The notes: generated by a model not told the origin, from the sequence alone. Counted from the first letter of the stretch, positions 10,716 through 22,625 are shown. The stretch is 64,000 nucleotides of DNA from Gracilaria gracilis (GCA_030374805.1 JARGSG010000041.1:232984-296983); one strand, 5' to 3'. Program-made: numbers and translations.

Positions 10716-11774
10716 CTAGAATGAGTCAATATGCATCAAGCTGACCACCCTTCTCACTTCTGGGAGGGACGCACACTTTGTCAGTATGTCAGCGATCTGT
10801 TGAATTCTTGGGATTTTATGGAGCTTAACAATTTGACCTCTCTCCAGGTCCCGCACATGGTGCGTCTTCAAATCGATGTGCTTGTTTCGATCAGATATCT
10901 GTGGACTCGTGGTCAAGGATATAGCAGCCGAGCTATCATTCATGATCTTTGTGGCTTCGAACCATAAATTCTCGCTCCAAGGCTGGATGTGTGCGAATTC
11001 AAAATACATCTTTCGTATCCACGAAAGGTCTTTCGCGCAAGTAGAGAGAGCGGTATACTTTGCCTCTGCCGAAGAGAGCGCAATTACCGTTTGACGCTTT
11101 GATTTCCACATGACAAGCGCGTCGTTGACGACGATAACGTACCCTGTTGTGGCCTTACGAGTCCCAATGCATCCCTCACAATCGGCTTCAGCGTACGCAC
11201 AGAGTGAGGCTGGAGAAATGGGACGGTTCGCTGGATAATGAAGTCCATAATCCATAGTGCCAGCCAAGTACCTAAATAAGCGTTTGAGCAGCGATGAGTG
11301 TCGTTCACATGGGTTATGTAAATGCCTTGAGAGCGCTGAGATGGGAAAAGAAAGTTCAGGACGGGTACATACAGAAATGTGAAGTAATGCACCAATCCCT
11401 GACCTGTACTCTGCATGATTATCTGTCGAAAGAATGACGTCTTCTTCACCAGATGGCAGTACATTGGCAGCCGTAGGGAAAGGTGATCCAACTGCATTGC
11501 ACTGTTCCATACCGAACTTCTTGGGAACTTGTAGTGCATATCCATATTGAATAACCGTAATGCCGGAAGGAGACCGCTGAATATTCCAACCTATGAATGA
11601 CTTTAGCTCCCAATAGCGCTTTACATCAAACGTTGCAGACAGTTTGTGTTTGAAGTCATTTAGAAGTTTGGCATTGTTCGCAGCGAATGCGCAGTCGTCG
11701 ACTATAACAGCCAAGATCAGGAAGTTCTCCTGCCCGCGGAACATGGAGACGTGAGAGTCGAGAGCTGATGTCAC
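10716..11774 (-). pseudogene. Element 2 pol, reverse transcriptase palm and RNase H
   Basis: A 352-codon piece that starts just after a stop codon (11775-11780) replacing the Trp of element 1's LLSWNFVTS. It holds the VIVDDCAFAA active-site box, the reverse transcriptase thumb region and a full RNase H (AYAEADCEG in place of the usual DADW type, TTGYV, SSAEAKY, ADILTK). The changes of DADW to EADC and of the SSAEAEY Glu to Lys hit residues normally conserved for catalysis, so this RNase H is likely dead. Confidence 0.9.
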
Positions 11775-11780
11775 AAAGGT

Positions 11781-12314
11781 TCATGATAGCAGAGCTTCAG
11801 AAAAGAGGGAACCCCATATTATTCCAGCTTGGACAGCGCCGTAGAGATAAATAAGCAGTTTGCAGACATAGCCTGGCTTCTCCATAATGCCAGTAGAGTT
11901 AGAGGGTTGTTCCATAATTATCGGAACATCCAGTTTTCCATATAAGTAGGCGTTTGAGATGTCTGCTCCCTCCAGTAAAAGGTTTTGTGAAGCGGCAACT
12001 GAGAGAAGAATGCGTAGTGCTTCATGACAGGCTACTGACGCATAAGTGTTGAACGTATCGAAGTCAATGAAGGGCTTCTGTTTGTCTCCCCGTAGACAGC
12101 AGCGTGCCTTCTTCAAGAACTTTTGCCCGATTTCATCCAACATCTTCTCCTTGAAGACCCAAGTATACGGAACTGGTTTCATCCAGGATTCCCTGGGTAT
12201 AAGTTCCCAAGTGTTACGACGCATGAGTGCGTTCATGTCGCGGTCTATGGCCTCACACCAACCGGGATCTCTGCACGCGTTCTTGAAACTACTGGCAACG
12301 TTGGGGTCATACAC
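11781..12314 (-). pseudogene. Element 2 pol, N-terminal reverse transcriptase
   Basis: Fingers and first palm motifs of a copia reverse transcriptase: TWVFKEKMLDEIGQ, LEGADISNAYLYGKLD and CKLLIYLYGAVQAGI. It is in the same frame as the next piece and separated from it by one stop, a Trp-to-stop change relative to element 1. Confidence 0.9.
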
Positions 12315-12320
12315 AGTTTT

Positions 12321-12632
12321 CTAGGAAACCCATATATTTGGGAAGTTATGCGCGTTGGTTATCATCGCCTTTACCAGGTGGTCTTCCAAATCCGGACCGT
12401 TGTCGGTCTGTGAGGTATGGTCCGTCTCCTCTGTCTCCTGTTGGCGAGTTATACCCTCCAAGAGGGTGGAGATATTTGGAAGAGGAGAGGAGTTGACAGC
12501 CTTGAAGTCCAGAATACGGCAAGTGACGACCGAGTTCTTCTCCGGCACAAACACACGGGAAAGTGTGGTGTCGCTTTGAATGCCCACGAAATGCGCAAAG
12601 ACAGAACGGGGGAGGAACTTCTTTGATGCCAC
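12321..12632 (-). pseudogene. Element 2 pol, integrase to reverse transcriptase linker
   Basis: Matches the linker of element 1 (VASKKF, FVPEKNSV, ILDFKAVNSSPLP, RQQETE) in a shifted frame. It holds no catalytic residue. Confidence 0.85.
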
Positions 12633-12713
12633 GGTCTTGGACCGATATAGAAAGGCGTAGCCAGGCTGACCAAAGTTCGGAATGTTCGTAAAGTCGATTA
12701 TAATGGACGGATT

Positions 12714-13313
12714 CTATTCCAGAATTGGTATCCGTTCTTGTGTCTGTGAAGATGGGGCCCTATTTCGGAGCCAGTTGGCATGGTTCATTGCCTCTGCCAA
12801 GAAGAAAATGGGCAGTTTGCTCGCGAAGAGAAGCACAAGAGCCCTGGTCCAATGTTCTTGGATAAGCCTCTCCGCGGCGCAATTAGATTCGGAGGCGTAG
12901 GCAGGAGAGTAGACCAAGACTGTGCCATGATCGAAGCAGAAAGTGTCCAACTCGGTGCTTTTGTGTTCGCCGGCCCCATCCAGGCGAACATTCTTCAAGC
13001 GAAACGAGTGGTTAAGTTCTAGTTCCGATCTGCGTTTGTACCAAGCCAGGTGCTTCAAAACACTAGCCCCTGTCTTGTCCATCAAGAAGAAAACGTCCGA
13101 CTTGGACGTGTGGTCATCCTGTATGGCCATGGCGTAGATTGCACCAGAGAGAGATGGCGAAATCTTTCCCGACAGGTCCATTTGAATAAGTTCCAAGGGA
13201 CTTGACGTCGAAACGGATCGCGCCCGGGCGGTAATTGGGTTCCGTTTCCTCTTGCCTGCAAGGCAAGGAACGCACGTCAACGATTCCAAGATGGAACGAT
13301 GAAAGTAAGGCAC
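12714..13313 (-). pseudogene. Element 2 pol, integrase core
   Basis: Covers the second zinc-finger half (CVPCLAGKRKR), the QMDLSGKISPS strand and the last part of the catalytic core (ESNCAAERLIQ, where element 1 has Gly for Cys). A frameshift separates it from gag-protease and another from the linker. Confidence 0.9.
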
Positions 13314-13381
13314 AGAATCGAAACACTTGGCAAGGTTCTGGTATCTACTTCGGTGAAGATGACCAGTTTGACAGTGCCATT

Positions 13382-13651
13382 CTAAGCTAGCTCCTGATTG
13401 CTGTTACCTGCGTTCACAACCATCACTTGTTTGTCGTTTTCAGCGAGGTCCATGACGAAGAGGCCTTGGTTGATTTCCGTTTCCCAATTGATTTCAGAGT
13501 TTCTGTTAGGATCCATGATGAAACATCCATTGAATGGCCGAATGGTGGAAGTCAACATCACCATGAACTCTGCACTCAGAACGCCAACAGAAAGGATTTT
13601 CGACTCAAAGGCAGGCACGTGGTAAGCCTCGATGACTGTACCACGGTTCAA
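13382..13651 (-). pseudogene. Element 2 pol, protease to integrase region
   Basis: Equivalent to the part of element 1 after the protease motif (NRGTVIEAYHVPAFES, SVGVLS, FNGCFIMDPNRNSE). It is in a different frame from gag because of a frameshift near 13700. It ends before the zinc finger. Confidence 0.85.
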
Positions 13652-14889
13652 AGGTATCCAGACATGACCTTTGCCAACGAGACGAGCTGTTCCTGAGGCA
13701 GCCTGAACAGTCTCGATTCAATTCGTTCGTAGCGAATGAACGACTTGCGCGAATGGAAGAAGTGATGAGTTGCCCCTGAGTCAATATAGTCTGAGTCCAA
13801 TTTCGTTTGAGAAAGAAGAGCGATCTTATTCTTGAACTTGGCCGCATTGCAGTTGAAGCCAGGTGAAAGAGGCGCATCATCATTCCTTTGCACCACATAT
13901 GAACGAGGCTTGGAGTTATGATTTGAGTTACGATTGTCATTTCCATCCCCGCTTGGTGCAAACTCTGAGTTCCAGTTGGATTGACGTTGTCCTCTTTTGC
14001 AGGACCCATACTGTGAACGACGAGAACCACCGTTGTTGGGATTAGATTGCTGCCGTCCGTTGGAGTTGTGCTGGTTATCATTATTTTCGGACTCCACACG
14101 TTTGCGTTTGTAGCAATCTCGAGCGTAGTGTCCACGACGACTGCAATAGTAGCAATTGTCATCGAAGCGGCTCTTGGTAGACGAGGACTTGTTACGCCGG
14201 TTTCGCTGCTTTCGACCACCCTTGTTTGCCGTGTTGGCTTTCGGTTGGGTAATAGTGGAAGTGGACGAAGGAGCGGAGAATGTCGGATTGTTAAGGTTCT
14301 TGCGACGAGCCACTTCAGCTTCGACAGCATTCACAATGGAGTCGAACCCGACATCGGTCAGGTTTGACATCATAGCCAAGGGAGCAAAAGAGTTGGAGAG
14401 ACTTCGAATGAGTTTGGAGACTTTGTATTTCTCCAAAAGTTCCTCATCGAAGGTGGAAAGTTCCCCAAATACTTCCAGAAATTTCGCGACGTGCTTGTTC
14501 CAGTCCTCGCTGTCCTTGTGTACTAAAGTATCCATACGATGGCGGATGTTCTGCACAGCTTGGGCGTTGGAGGTTGTGTACACGCGCTGCAGTTTATCCC
14601 AGAGATCTTTGGCCGTTTTGTCATCATCGTCGACAAACGTTCGAACAAGGGCAAGCGGAGAGTCACCGAGGCAAAGCGTGATGGTGCTCTTCGCCTTGAC
14701 TGACTTCTCGAACCAAGATCTCATTTCCCGGTTTGTGGGATTGAATCCATCAGGACGTGGGTCAAGACCGGAGAGAAATGGGTCGTCTCTGCGGAGATAC
14801 GCCAGAAGATGACGACGCCAGAAGATGTAGTCGGTTGGGACCTTGAGCTTTGGAAGCCTGCCAAGGAGACCCTCATTTGTGCCCGACAT
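13648..14889 (-). pseudogene. Element 2 gag and protease
   Basis: A 413-codon frame beginning MSGTNEGLLGRLPKLK. It is open through the capsid-like region (FWRRHLLAYLRRDDP), the zinc knuckle CYYCSRRGHYARDC and the protease motif DSGATHHFF. It is the best preserved part of either element and is useful as the reference for the stop in element 1. It loses frame shortly after the protease motif. Confidence 0.93.
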
Positions 14890-16160
14890 TGAGGCGTCCG
14901 GGAAGCGACGGAGAAAAGTGTATGATCAACCTCCTTCTACGAGATAAGAATATCGCGACCTAAGGGTGTAGGAACGTTTCTTCTTCTCCTTAAACTTCTT
15001 CCACTTCTTCGTCTTCAGGTTCGCCAGTCCCCTACCGGTGGAGGAGGTGTGAAATTGAGGTGTTCCTGGCCCAACCTTGGGAGCCAGGCGATCGATGTAG
15101 GACGGGTCCTTGCAATTATGCAGCTAGCCCCGCACCAAAACAAACAGACCTTTGAAGGATCTTCCCGCACCTGCAAAGCGGAGGGTAATCCACTTCTTCA
15201 AACAAAGAACGAAACAAAGCGGATTCCAATTACGTAGTAAGGTAATAAGGAGCGTTGTCTTTGTAAAAAAGGAGTGAGCTGCGGCAAGAGAAGAAACACC
15301 GCGAGTAACGAAGTCTTCACAAGAAACTAAAGGAGAGCTCTTTCACGAAGACTGCAAGAAGACGCATAGGAACCAATGGATCAGAATCTCCCAGTAGAAT
15401 GTATCAGAAAAACTTGTTCGTCCTGTTCGCATGAACTGAAAGGACAAATTTCAACCAGGTAGAAAATATACCTGGGGTTGCGCGACGAACCAGCTTGACG
15501 CGCAGTCGCTCGTGCCTGGTATAGAGAGGCTTAAAGTTCTTGCGTATGTTGAATCGTCATACGCGCGAAAAATTCAGGACTTCCGTAGAAATGGAAGGAA
15601 ATAAGCGTAGAAAATGTTTTGAAAGCGGCGAATGGAAGCCGAGAACATTCAGCGACACTGATAAGCTTCCAAGGGCACGCGAATGGTAACGTTCGTATAG
15701 TAGTTTCTCGAAAAGCAAACCCCTTGATACCCAAAACCATAGGATATCCGCCAACCAGAACCAAGTAAGCGTATAATTGTAACTTGAATATAGTGCCTGG
15801 CAAACATGTAGAAGACCGAGACCAACCAATTAGTACATCGTTATCTCAAATCTGTATAGATGACAACAGTAAAGAAAGAAAAAAAGTAAAGTTTCCTTAT
15901 CGTGATCGCGTGCAAAAGACATTCTAAGCCACACGAGATCCACAGACCATGGGAGCCTTTCACTAAGTCAATTGTTCAAGATAGATTGCGCGCGCAGAGC
16001 CGTAGCCACAACATACCTTTGGGCAGGCGAGCCTTGGTATCCGCAACGCGCAATCTGCCAAAGATGAAAGCTTGAGTAGTTGAGCATGGGCGCAATAGAA
16101 GCGCGACGGCACGCGAGGAAAGAAGCGAAGCATGTGTGCAAATGATGGCGGCCCGGAGCA
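14890..16160. other. Leader region of element 2
   Basis: About 1.3 kb between the 5' LTR and gag. The first 100 bp next to gag are shared with element 1 (a conserved block with TCGCGATATTCTT in the sense direction), which suggests a packaging or leader function. The rest shows no recognised feature. A 90-residue frame at 15557-15829 has no counterpart in element 1. Confidence 0.5.
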
Positions 16161-16161
16161 G

Positions 16162-16183
16162 CGTGCCCCAGGCGATGCTACCA
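16162..16183 (-). promoter_or_regulatory. Primer-binding site of element 2
   Basis: TGGTAGCATCGCCTGG on the minus strand, directly after the 5' LTR and related to the site of element 1. Confidence 0.75.
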
Positions 16184-16388
16184 TGTAGCGCGCGGCCGGG
16201 GGCGAACGAGACGGAGGGAAGTGTGCGCATAGTTGACCGCCGGGGGGCAGAGCGCCAAGCCGGACGGTCGCGCAATTTATTTTGCCAGTGCAACCCACCG
16301 CCGCATTGCTGTGCGCCGGGCGTTGCACTGCGCACAAATGGCGTGTGTGTGGCGCTCTCGCCTTGCAAGAGGCCGAACGGTATCAACA
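16184..16388 (-). repeat. 5' LTR of element 2
   Basis: 205-bp partner of 10038-10242, followed by the target duplication gctag. Confidence 0.93.
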
Positions 16389-16393
16389 GCTAG

Positions 16394-16850
16394 CGTCGTG
16401 GTTCAACCTGATCTGATTACATCCACCAAAGTGCATGGAAACAGGGTTTCGTAGTCATCATTTATGCTCTGCTTTTTACGCCAGCAGCTGCAGAACATGC
16501 AAAATTGGTTTACGTTTTCCAACCAGCGATGTTGCAGGGAGAGTTTGTTTCCAACTGGAGTCACAGTGTCGCTGACGAACGGTCAACACTCACCTCGACA
16601 CCTTCGCCCTCTGTTTGGTAGTTAACGGGGGGGGGGGGGGGGGGGGGAGAGAGGGGAATTCACATCTTGAAATTGGCTGCCACCCGGCGGTGGGATAAGA
16701 ACCACTTTGGGAGGAAGGAAGCATAACGTCATTGCGAACATGAGCGCTGTTGACTGTAGAAATTGCATGATATCGACTATCGTTTTTGTTGGATCACATA
16801 TTTCTTCGCCGTCCTTCTTCCACCAACTTTGTGCAGCACGTCATTCGTAG
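16394..16850. other. Spacer between elements 2 and 3, with a poly-G run
   Basis: About 450 bp without a supported gene. A run of some 20 G bases lies at about 16627-16647. Positions 16851-16855 (ataac) are the target duplication of element 3. Confidence 0.6.
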
Positions 16851-16855
16851 ATAAC

Positions 16856-17169
16856 ACTGGGGCAGTGGCGGCCATCGTCGGAGGCAAGCTGTCCCGTCAG
16901 GTTCGTAAGGCTTGGCGAAGAAGAGGGCGCAGGCAGCCAGCAACAGTTCTGAGGTTCTTCCTCTCTGGCGCCTCTTCGGGACTCGCCATGGTGGCAAGCC
17001 CTTTTTTTATTGTAGGCCCCCTCCCGGGCACGGCTCAAACCGCGAAGTGCGCCGGGAGGTCAAAGTAGGATGCCAGCGGCCGCTTGCGCGCAGGCGCGCA
17101 ACGCAGTTAGTGACAGTTGACGTCGGGGGTCCGCGAGAGCGGACCTCGAACGTGTCACGGGTGTCCACA
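16856..17169 (-). repeat. 3' LTR of element 3
   Basis: 314 bp, equal in length to its partner. In the sense direction it starts TGTGGACACC and ends CCAGT rather than the usual CA. The extra GT may be bases between LTR and primer site that were kept at integration. Confidence 0.88.
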
Positions 17170-17182
17170 CCCCCCCCCGTTT
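17170..17182 (-). promoter_or_regulatory. Polypurine tract of element 3
   Basis: The plus strand shows a run of C directly next to the 3' LTR, so the sense strand has a G-run followed by TG and then the LTR. This is the expected place and composition for the primer of plus-strand synthesis. Confidence 0.65.
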
Positions 17183-17794
17183 CCGTTAATGGCCCTCCAG
17201 CGAACGGGAATATTTTGAAAACACACACGTATCCATGCGCGCCGGTAGCTGTGGTGCACTTGGTAAACCGGTTGTCGCTCGCACTCCGTCCGCCGATTTT
17301 CCACGTCAACGCCAACGCACATCGTCGTAATAGAGGGCTCTTTGACCCGAAGATTTTCTGCGGCTATCTCTACGACGCCAGCAAGTGCTTGTTTCCGTGA
17401 AGGGCTCGCCAGTCTGTTGACTGGTTGTGGCTTGGAGAGCAGCAACTACTGGAAAGATTCGAACAACCCACCACTGTTACTACTCACTCTCTCGCTGTTT
17501 CTCTTTCACAGGATGATTATCATCAAGTCAAGTGCCATTCGCATCGTGCCAGGCAGCCGCAGCACGACAGGAGGGATGGTTCTATCGAAGATGGAAGCAA
17601 GGGAATACGCCGTGAAGGAGCGCGGTTCGGTGCATAGCTCGCGATTGAATAGGGGTAGCGGGGTCACAGCGTCGTCTATTGTAAACTCCCGTACACGTGC
17701 TGCCCATCGCGAGCGCGTGCGCACTGCAGTGTTTCCTTTTGCAAAGCGCGCGGGTGATTCGGCGATTACACGCGAGGAGAAATAGAAGTGGAAT

Positions 17795-18181
17795 ATGGGA
17801 AACATCTCTACGTTAAAGCGCATCGAAGAACACGGGTACGAATGTTATCTCCTCGAACATTGTGATGGCGACCACATCATGTGTCATGCCGCGGACATAG
17901 ACCGTATCGCCGATCGGCGTGTGAGGAAGTGGTGCCAGGTCCGACCTAAGGTCGTTTTGGGCCATGCCACTGCGGAGAGATATAGGTTGTATAACTGCGA
18001 GGACGGCTCTTCTGAGGCCTGTACTATCGATGCAGTTATGTTTGTCGCGGAGGACCAAACCATACCGGCCGAAGTGGGCGTCCGTCGTTTGCAAAGCGGG
18101 CGTTATTATGCGCAGAATCATGACGAAGCGTCTGGGGCTGGTGTTGTATTGAGTTCGGTTCTCTTGGCGGACCTGCGCTAA
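17795..18181 (+). pseudogene. Antisense reading frame of element 3, first part
   Basis: A 128-residue frame, MGNISTLKR onward, opposite in direction to gag-pol and inside the LTRs. Composition is that of a real folded protein with mixed charged and hydrophobic residues and several Cys and His (HCDGDHIMCHAADID). The same frame is also open upstream (17342-17785) up to a TAG just before this Met. Coding similarity should continue past the stop: the neighbouring frame reads GGPALTNALTHLGVWKGG into the next piece, so a frameshift near 18165 is likely. I do not recognise the family. Confidence 0.5.
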
Positions 18182-18204
18182 CGAATGCCCTAACTCATCT
18201 TGGG

Positions 18205-18930
18205 GTGTGGAAGGGTGGAGTTTCATACCGGAAGGAGTTTGACCGAGTCACCGGATCGATGAAGGTGGTGTCCATTGATGACGACAGGGGTCTTGATGCT
18301 CTGGATGCTCATTGTTTGAGTCACCATGGCGTGCCTGTCCGCGTGTCGAGCCCTGGCGACCGTGGTCTGACTGAAAAGACCAGGCGGTATGAGCTTCATG
18401 GTGCCCTTATGTTGGTTGCTCGGACGGCTAACCTTTGTTTGCAAAACTCGATTGCGAAAGCGATCGCGCGAGTTGTCGGAGAGGTGTATGCGAGGGAGAA
18501 GATGTACTCTGAAGTGTTGCCGAGTATGCTGCCGTTTGCAGATGCAGCACGGTGGGCTATGCTGCATGCAGACAGGGTGGAGTTGGGTCGCGTGCACTTC
18601 GACTTCCATAAGTATGGAGGGTACATCAAGTATCTTCTCATGCAGGAGGAGGGCGTTTAACTTGTGCGGTTGGGGGCCAAGAATGTTGATCATGTGATCT
18701 GCGTTGAATGTGGCAAAGGGGAAGTCCTTGACTCTGTTGAGCGCTACCCTTTGAAGTTGTGTGACTTCGTTATTAGATGTTGCGCTGGGAATCCTGCCTT
18801 GTTTCAGCGCATTCTTGAGATCAGACACGTTTGCAGTGTACAGCGTCGTGAAGGAGGTGGGAAGAAGAAGAACAAGAGCGCCGCCGCGAAGCGTGCATGG
18901 CGCAACGCGAAGGCGAACAAGGGCCACTAG
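18205..18930 (+). pseudogene. Antisense reading frame of element 3, second part
   Basis: One frame from 18205 to 18930 broken only by TAA at 18658-18660. Before the stop are about 150 residues with DRVTGSMKVVSIDDDRG and a helical region NSIAKAIARVVGEVYAREK. After it are 88 residues with a Cys pair (CVECGKGE), more Cys, and a Lys-rich tail (GGGKKKNKSAAAKRAWR) like a nuclear or nucleic-acid-binding tail. It probably continues the protein begun at 17795, giving a cargo or accessory protein of roughly 370 residues before decay. It could be an accessory gene of the element or a gene captured by it. Confidence 0.5.
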
Positions 18931-18969
18931 TGTGCCGGTAGTACGATAAACAAGAATTAAATGCTTTGC

Positions 18970-20364
18970 TTAGGATTGCGTGATTGAATCTAGTAACTCT
19001 TTGGGCAGCTGGCCTTCGACCATTATGCTATTTAAGCCCTTAAACATGTGAGGGTTGATTTCGGTCAGGGCGTCAGCCGGGTTCCTGTGTCCTGATATCC
19101 ACTCTAAGGAGTTGATCTCCCGGAACTCAAAGGAATCACGGAGACGCGCGACTGTTGGGCGGAGACGAAAGTCCTTTCGCTCATGTAGTGTAGATATTTG
19201 GCTGTATAGCTCAAAGGAATCTACTAACATCTGCAGGTTTGGTCTCGAACCCTGGCTCTTAGGATGTATGAGGTACGGCACAGTTTCAGCTAGGTGTATG
19301 GCGCGGTCTGCCGTATGAGCTGCGGCAAGAATTTCCGCAGATGAGAATGAAACTCGGTTCTGCTTGGAGCTGTGCCAATCCAGAACGTGGAACACATGGC
19401 GATCTCTGAAGCAGTAAGACAGTCCGCACAGAAACCCTGTTTGTCCGTAAGAGGTGTTGCCTGAAGCGGCATCGCTGAATGCCATCACTTTCGCGTTGAA
19501 GTGGCGGGGAGACATTGGCTCAACAGGTGCTCTGTAGAGCAGAGTCGACGATAGCGACTTCAAGTGAACTAGCGCTTGGTTGCGTTGTCTTATATGGGAG
19601 ACTTTGAGGTGAGAGACATTTTGTTGCAGCTTGCTCGCTACCAATGTGGCTTGTGGGAAAATGCCGTGACCTAAGAAGTCTAGCTTCCCAGTCAGGGCTT
19701 GGAATCGACGTAGTTCTTCCAACGTGCACTCTCTGTCGTGCTCCTTTTTGCGTTCGTGGCTGAGTTCAATCGGCTTTATGGTCGAGAGAAATTCCTCCAT
19801 ACTCAAGAAGACGCTATAGTCCGAATGTTGTGTGATGAATAGGCGGTTAAAGACGATGTCATTTTCTTTGCTAAACCGGCCCACATCAAACTTCGAAGAG
19901 ATTTGCTGCCGAAAACGCTCCATGCGTTCGGGTTGTCCGACAAATATCATGTAATCGACAACCTTTGCCAGTGCCAACACTAGTTCGTCGCCTTCCCACA
20001 TTAGGAATACTTGTGGAATTCCTGGGAAATCGAAAGAGCCTATGTCGAGAAGCCATTCCTCCACACAGAGTTTCCATAACCGTCCGGACTCTACTAGTCC
20101 ATAGGCTGGAGCGAGCAGCTTCCAGACCTCGTCGGTGTAAGTGCTCCACCCACGTGGGGGGCGCATGTATATGTCTCGCTTTAACTCTCCAGCTTGAAGG
20201 TAGGCTGCATTTACGTCCAGATACGCAATGGGAAAATGGAACAAGGATGATAGAGAGAGGAGCGTGCGGATTGTAGAAAACTGTGCCGTCGAGAAGTCGG
20301 GGCGAAGGTCGTCTTTCCCTCGATCCCTATTCCCATGAAGGACTAGGCGGCACTTTAGCTTCAT
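18970..20364 (-). pseudogene. Element 3 pol, reverse transcriptase and RNase H
   Basis: A 464-codon frame beginning near MKLKCRLVLHGNRDRGKDD, a typical copia fingers motif. It continues with PIAYLDVNAAYLQAGELKRD, LLAPAYGLVESGRLW, LALAKVVDYMIFVG, and an RNase H ending with DALTEINPH. The active-site box should be VVDD; here the second Asp is Tyr, which should abolish polymerase activity. It is separated from the upstream part by a gap without open frame (20365-20529). Confidence 0.88.
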
Positions 20365-20529
20365 GGTACTTCCTTCACCGTCGTGTTTTACGACGAAGAA
20401 GTGGTGGGAGGAAATGAGGTTGGCATCCCTGGGGATGGACCGAATGGAAACTGCGCGATATGCTCCCTTCTCCTTGTAGCTTTGCTTCTTCTTTGCGATG
20501 GAGTCATCGAGTAGCCACCTTGGCGCACC

Positions 20530-21309
20530 TTAGAACTTGTGCTCAGTAAGGGAGTCATTGCCAAACTTCTCATGAAGCTGCTTCAAGATGGTTTGCTTCG
20601 TGGAGGTTAGGGATGCTTTTGGAGGAATAACAGTTGAGGATGACGCCAATTCGCCAATGTCCTTTGACGGTATGTTGAAAGGACGAATGGCGGTTGCCCC
20701 GGCTAGATACGCGGAGCTAAGGGGATGATCATCCCACTCTGCAAAGGCACTGTGCATCTCTTGATCATCCTCAAGAATTGGTGGCTTCTCTGTTATTTGA
20801 ATGAGCGGGTTTGTTGAGATTTCAGGCTGTTCATGCTGTGGGACCACTTCAGTGTCAGGCGAAGGTTGAAGAAATTCTGTGTACCTGAGTTCTATGCGCT
20901 CGAGTTCTTCGATCAGCTTAGACTTGGGGCGTAGACGGAGGTCTTCGTACGCAACAGTGTACGAGAAACCGTGGAGGTCTTCTGTGGCCGAGACGATTAC
21001 GAACTGTTCATATACCTTCTTGACAAACCCTGGATACCATTGTCCCCTCCTTGCGCTTTTCACAAAGTAATAGACAGGTGTCTTGGGAACAAGTAGTGTT
21101 TTGTCTAGGTGCTTTACGTCTTTCGTGCGTAGGAACGTATGGAGGGCATCACGAGCTGCCTTTTCGTGGTAGGCATCGGCTACATCCTTCGTGAGCCTGG
21201 CCTTTGGCAGGCCCTGGAGTGCTGGCCTATATCCTCGAGCCAGCTCGAAACTGGATACGAACCTTGAACCAAGCAAGATGTTCTTGAGGAATGTCGCTCT
21301 AGAGACCAA
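20530..21309 (-). pseudogene. Element 3 pol, integrase C-terminus and linker
   Basis: 259 codons following the integrase core, with a VPKTPVYYFVK... GQWYPGFVKKVYEQFVIV stretch that looks like the small beta-barrel DNA-binding domain after a copia or gypsy integrase core, then an acidic, Pro-rich linker. A stop or frameshift at 21310 separates it from the core. Confidence 0.75.
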
Positions 21310-22380
21310 TTATTGGTCTGAGGGGCACTGTTGCCATCTAGGAGCCCTGAATTGTCGGTCTTTAACGAGGCGTTGGATCAGGAATCTGATTGCCTCGTTA
21401 GAAGATTCGACGATTCCTAGCTTGTTGTGCCGACGGGCTGGCCTAGGACAAAATGTAATGCCATGCGAGGCACACATTGCCCTGAACTCTTCGCAGTCGA
21501 ATTCTGGGTCGCCCGAGAGTTCTGTGGGGGCGCAATGAGTTGAGATCCAATGGCTCACAAACCTTTCCGCAGTCTTTTTCATGTTTCTTGAGAGGCATAG
21601 CCATGCGACCGAGAACCCTGAGGCTGCATCCTTCATGTGGAGGATTGGGAGGTTGCCGAGCTCGGCTACAAACATGAAGTCCACTTGGACGTGCTCATTG
21701 AATTCCTTTAAGATACGATAGAAGGAGACCTTCCTGGACGCTAGTAGGCACCCAGTCCTCGCACATGTCGTACATGAATCAAAGGCGGATTGTAGCAAGG
21801 CTTCGAGCGTCCTTGTGAGGACTCCGGCACGTTGGCAGATCCTCTTCATGTCCTTCGGACGTAGGTGAGTGTAGAGATGAAAGCGCTTAGCGAATCGCTC
21901 TTCATTCTCTATCGTCGTTCCTTTTAGGGCAAGGTTCTTCGCGAAGAAGGATTTGACGGAAGAGGTGGACGAGGGCACAAGGAGAAGTCTAGTTCGCTTC
22001 GTGAGGTCGGAACCAGTGTGATAGGTTCGGAGCAGGACTGAAGCGGAATTGCCAACAATTCCCTGGGGGATTAGGACTTTGTTATCCTGGTTCAGGAGGT
22101 CAGAACGTGAAAGTACGTCGTTGCCCAACAGAATTGTGCCCTTGCCATCCACTACGTAGAAGGCTAGCCAGAAGGGAGTTCCATTCTCGTCATTACCTTT
22201 ACGTTTCCACATGGCGAAGGTTGGAATGGCATCAACGCACTCTTCACCGAAGCCGTGAAGGAAAGGTTCGCAATCCAACTCATCGAGGGCCAAGTCTACT
22301 CCCAATGACACGCAGAGCTGTGCAATGGCGCACAGAGATCCGACGCTCTTTGGACAGCCCGGGTCGACGATTGGATTCGG
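21310..22380 (-). pseudogene. Element 3 protease and integrase core
   Basis: The same frame extends upstream of the first Met to IVDPGCPKSVG near 22370, which is probably the protease active site (D-P-G in place of D-S/T-G). Then come the His and Cys residues of the integrase zinc finger (HLYTHLR ... CTTCARTG), a QVDFMFV strand, LSGDPEFD and the last catalytic region HNKLGIVESSNEAIR. These are the three acidic residues of a retroviral-type integrase. Confidence 0.85.
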
Positions 22381-22625
22381 ATCCGCGAAAGCAGGAAACA
22401 GGTCGGAGTAGGTTCCTTCCCCAGCAGTTAAAGATGACTGCGTTGGGAGGGGTTGGAGCCTTTGTGAAAACCCTCGTCGGACCTATTACCTGTTTCCGAC
22501 TTAGTTCTGTTCTCCTTGTCCGCGCGGATGCGCTTGGTCTCATGGGAAGAACTTTGGCATTCGTAACTTCCGCGCAGGTGCGTTTTGGAACCACAGTCGA
22601 AAAAGTATCCAGATTCTCGTTCGCC

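Larger units (their letters stand above)
10038..16388 (-). mobile_element. Element 2: complete but decayed Ty1/copia retrotransposon
   Basis: A 6.35-kb minus-strand element with 205-bp LTRs of the same family as element 1, a primer site next to the 5' LTR, and the target duplication gctag at 10033-10037 and 16389-16393. Gag, protease, integrase, reverse transcriptase and RNase H are present in that order but split by several frameshifts and stops. The two LTRs differ at about fifteen positions by eye, more than those of element 1, so element 2 is probably the older insertion. Confidence 0.95.

Noticed and set aside
15531..15829. 90-codon hydrophobic frames in the element 2 leader
   Set aside because: Two overlapping frames with no counterpart in element 1 and no consistent start.
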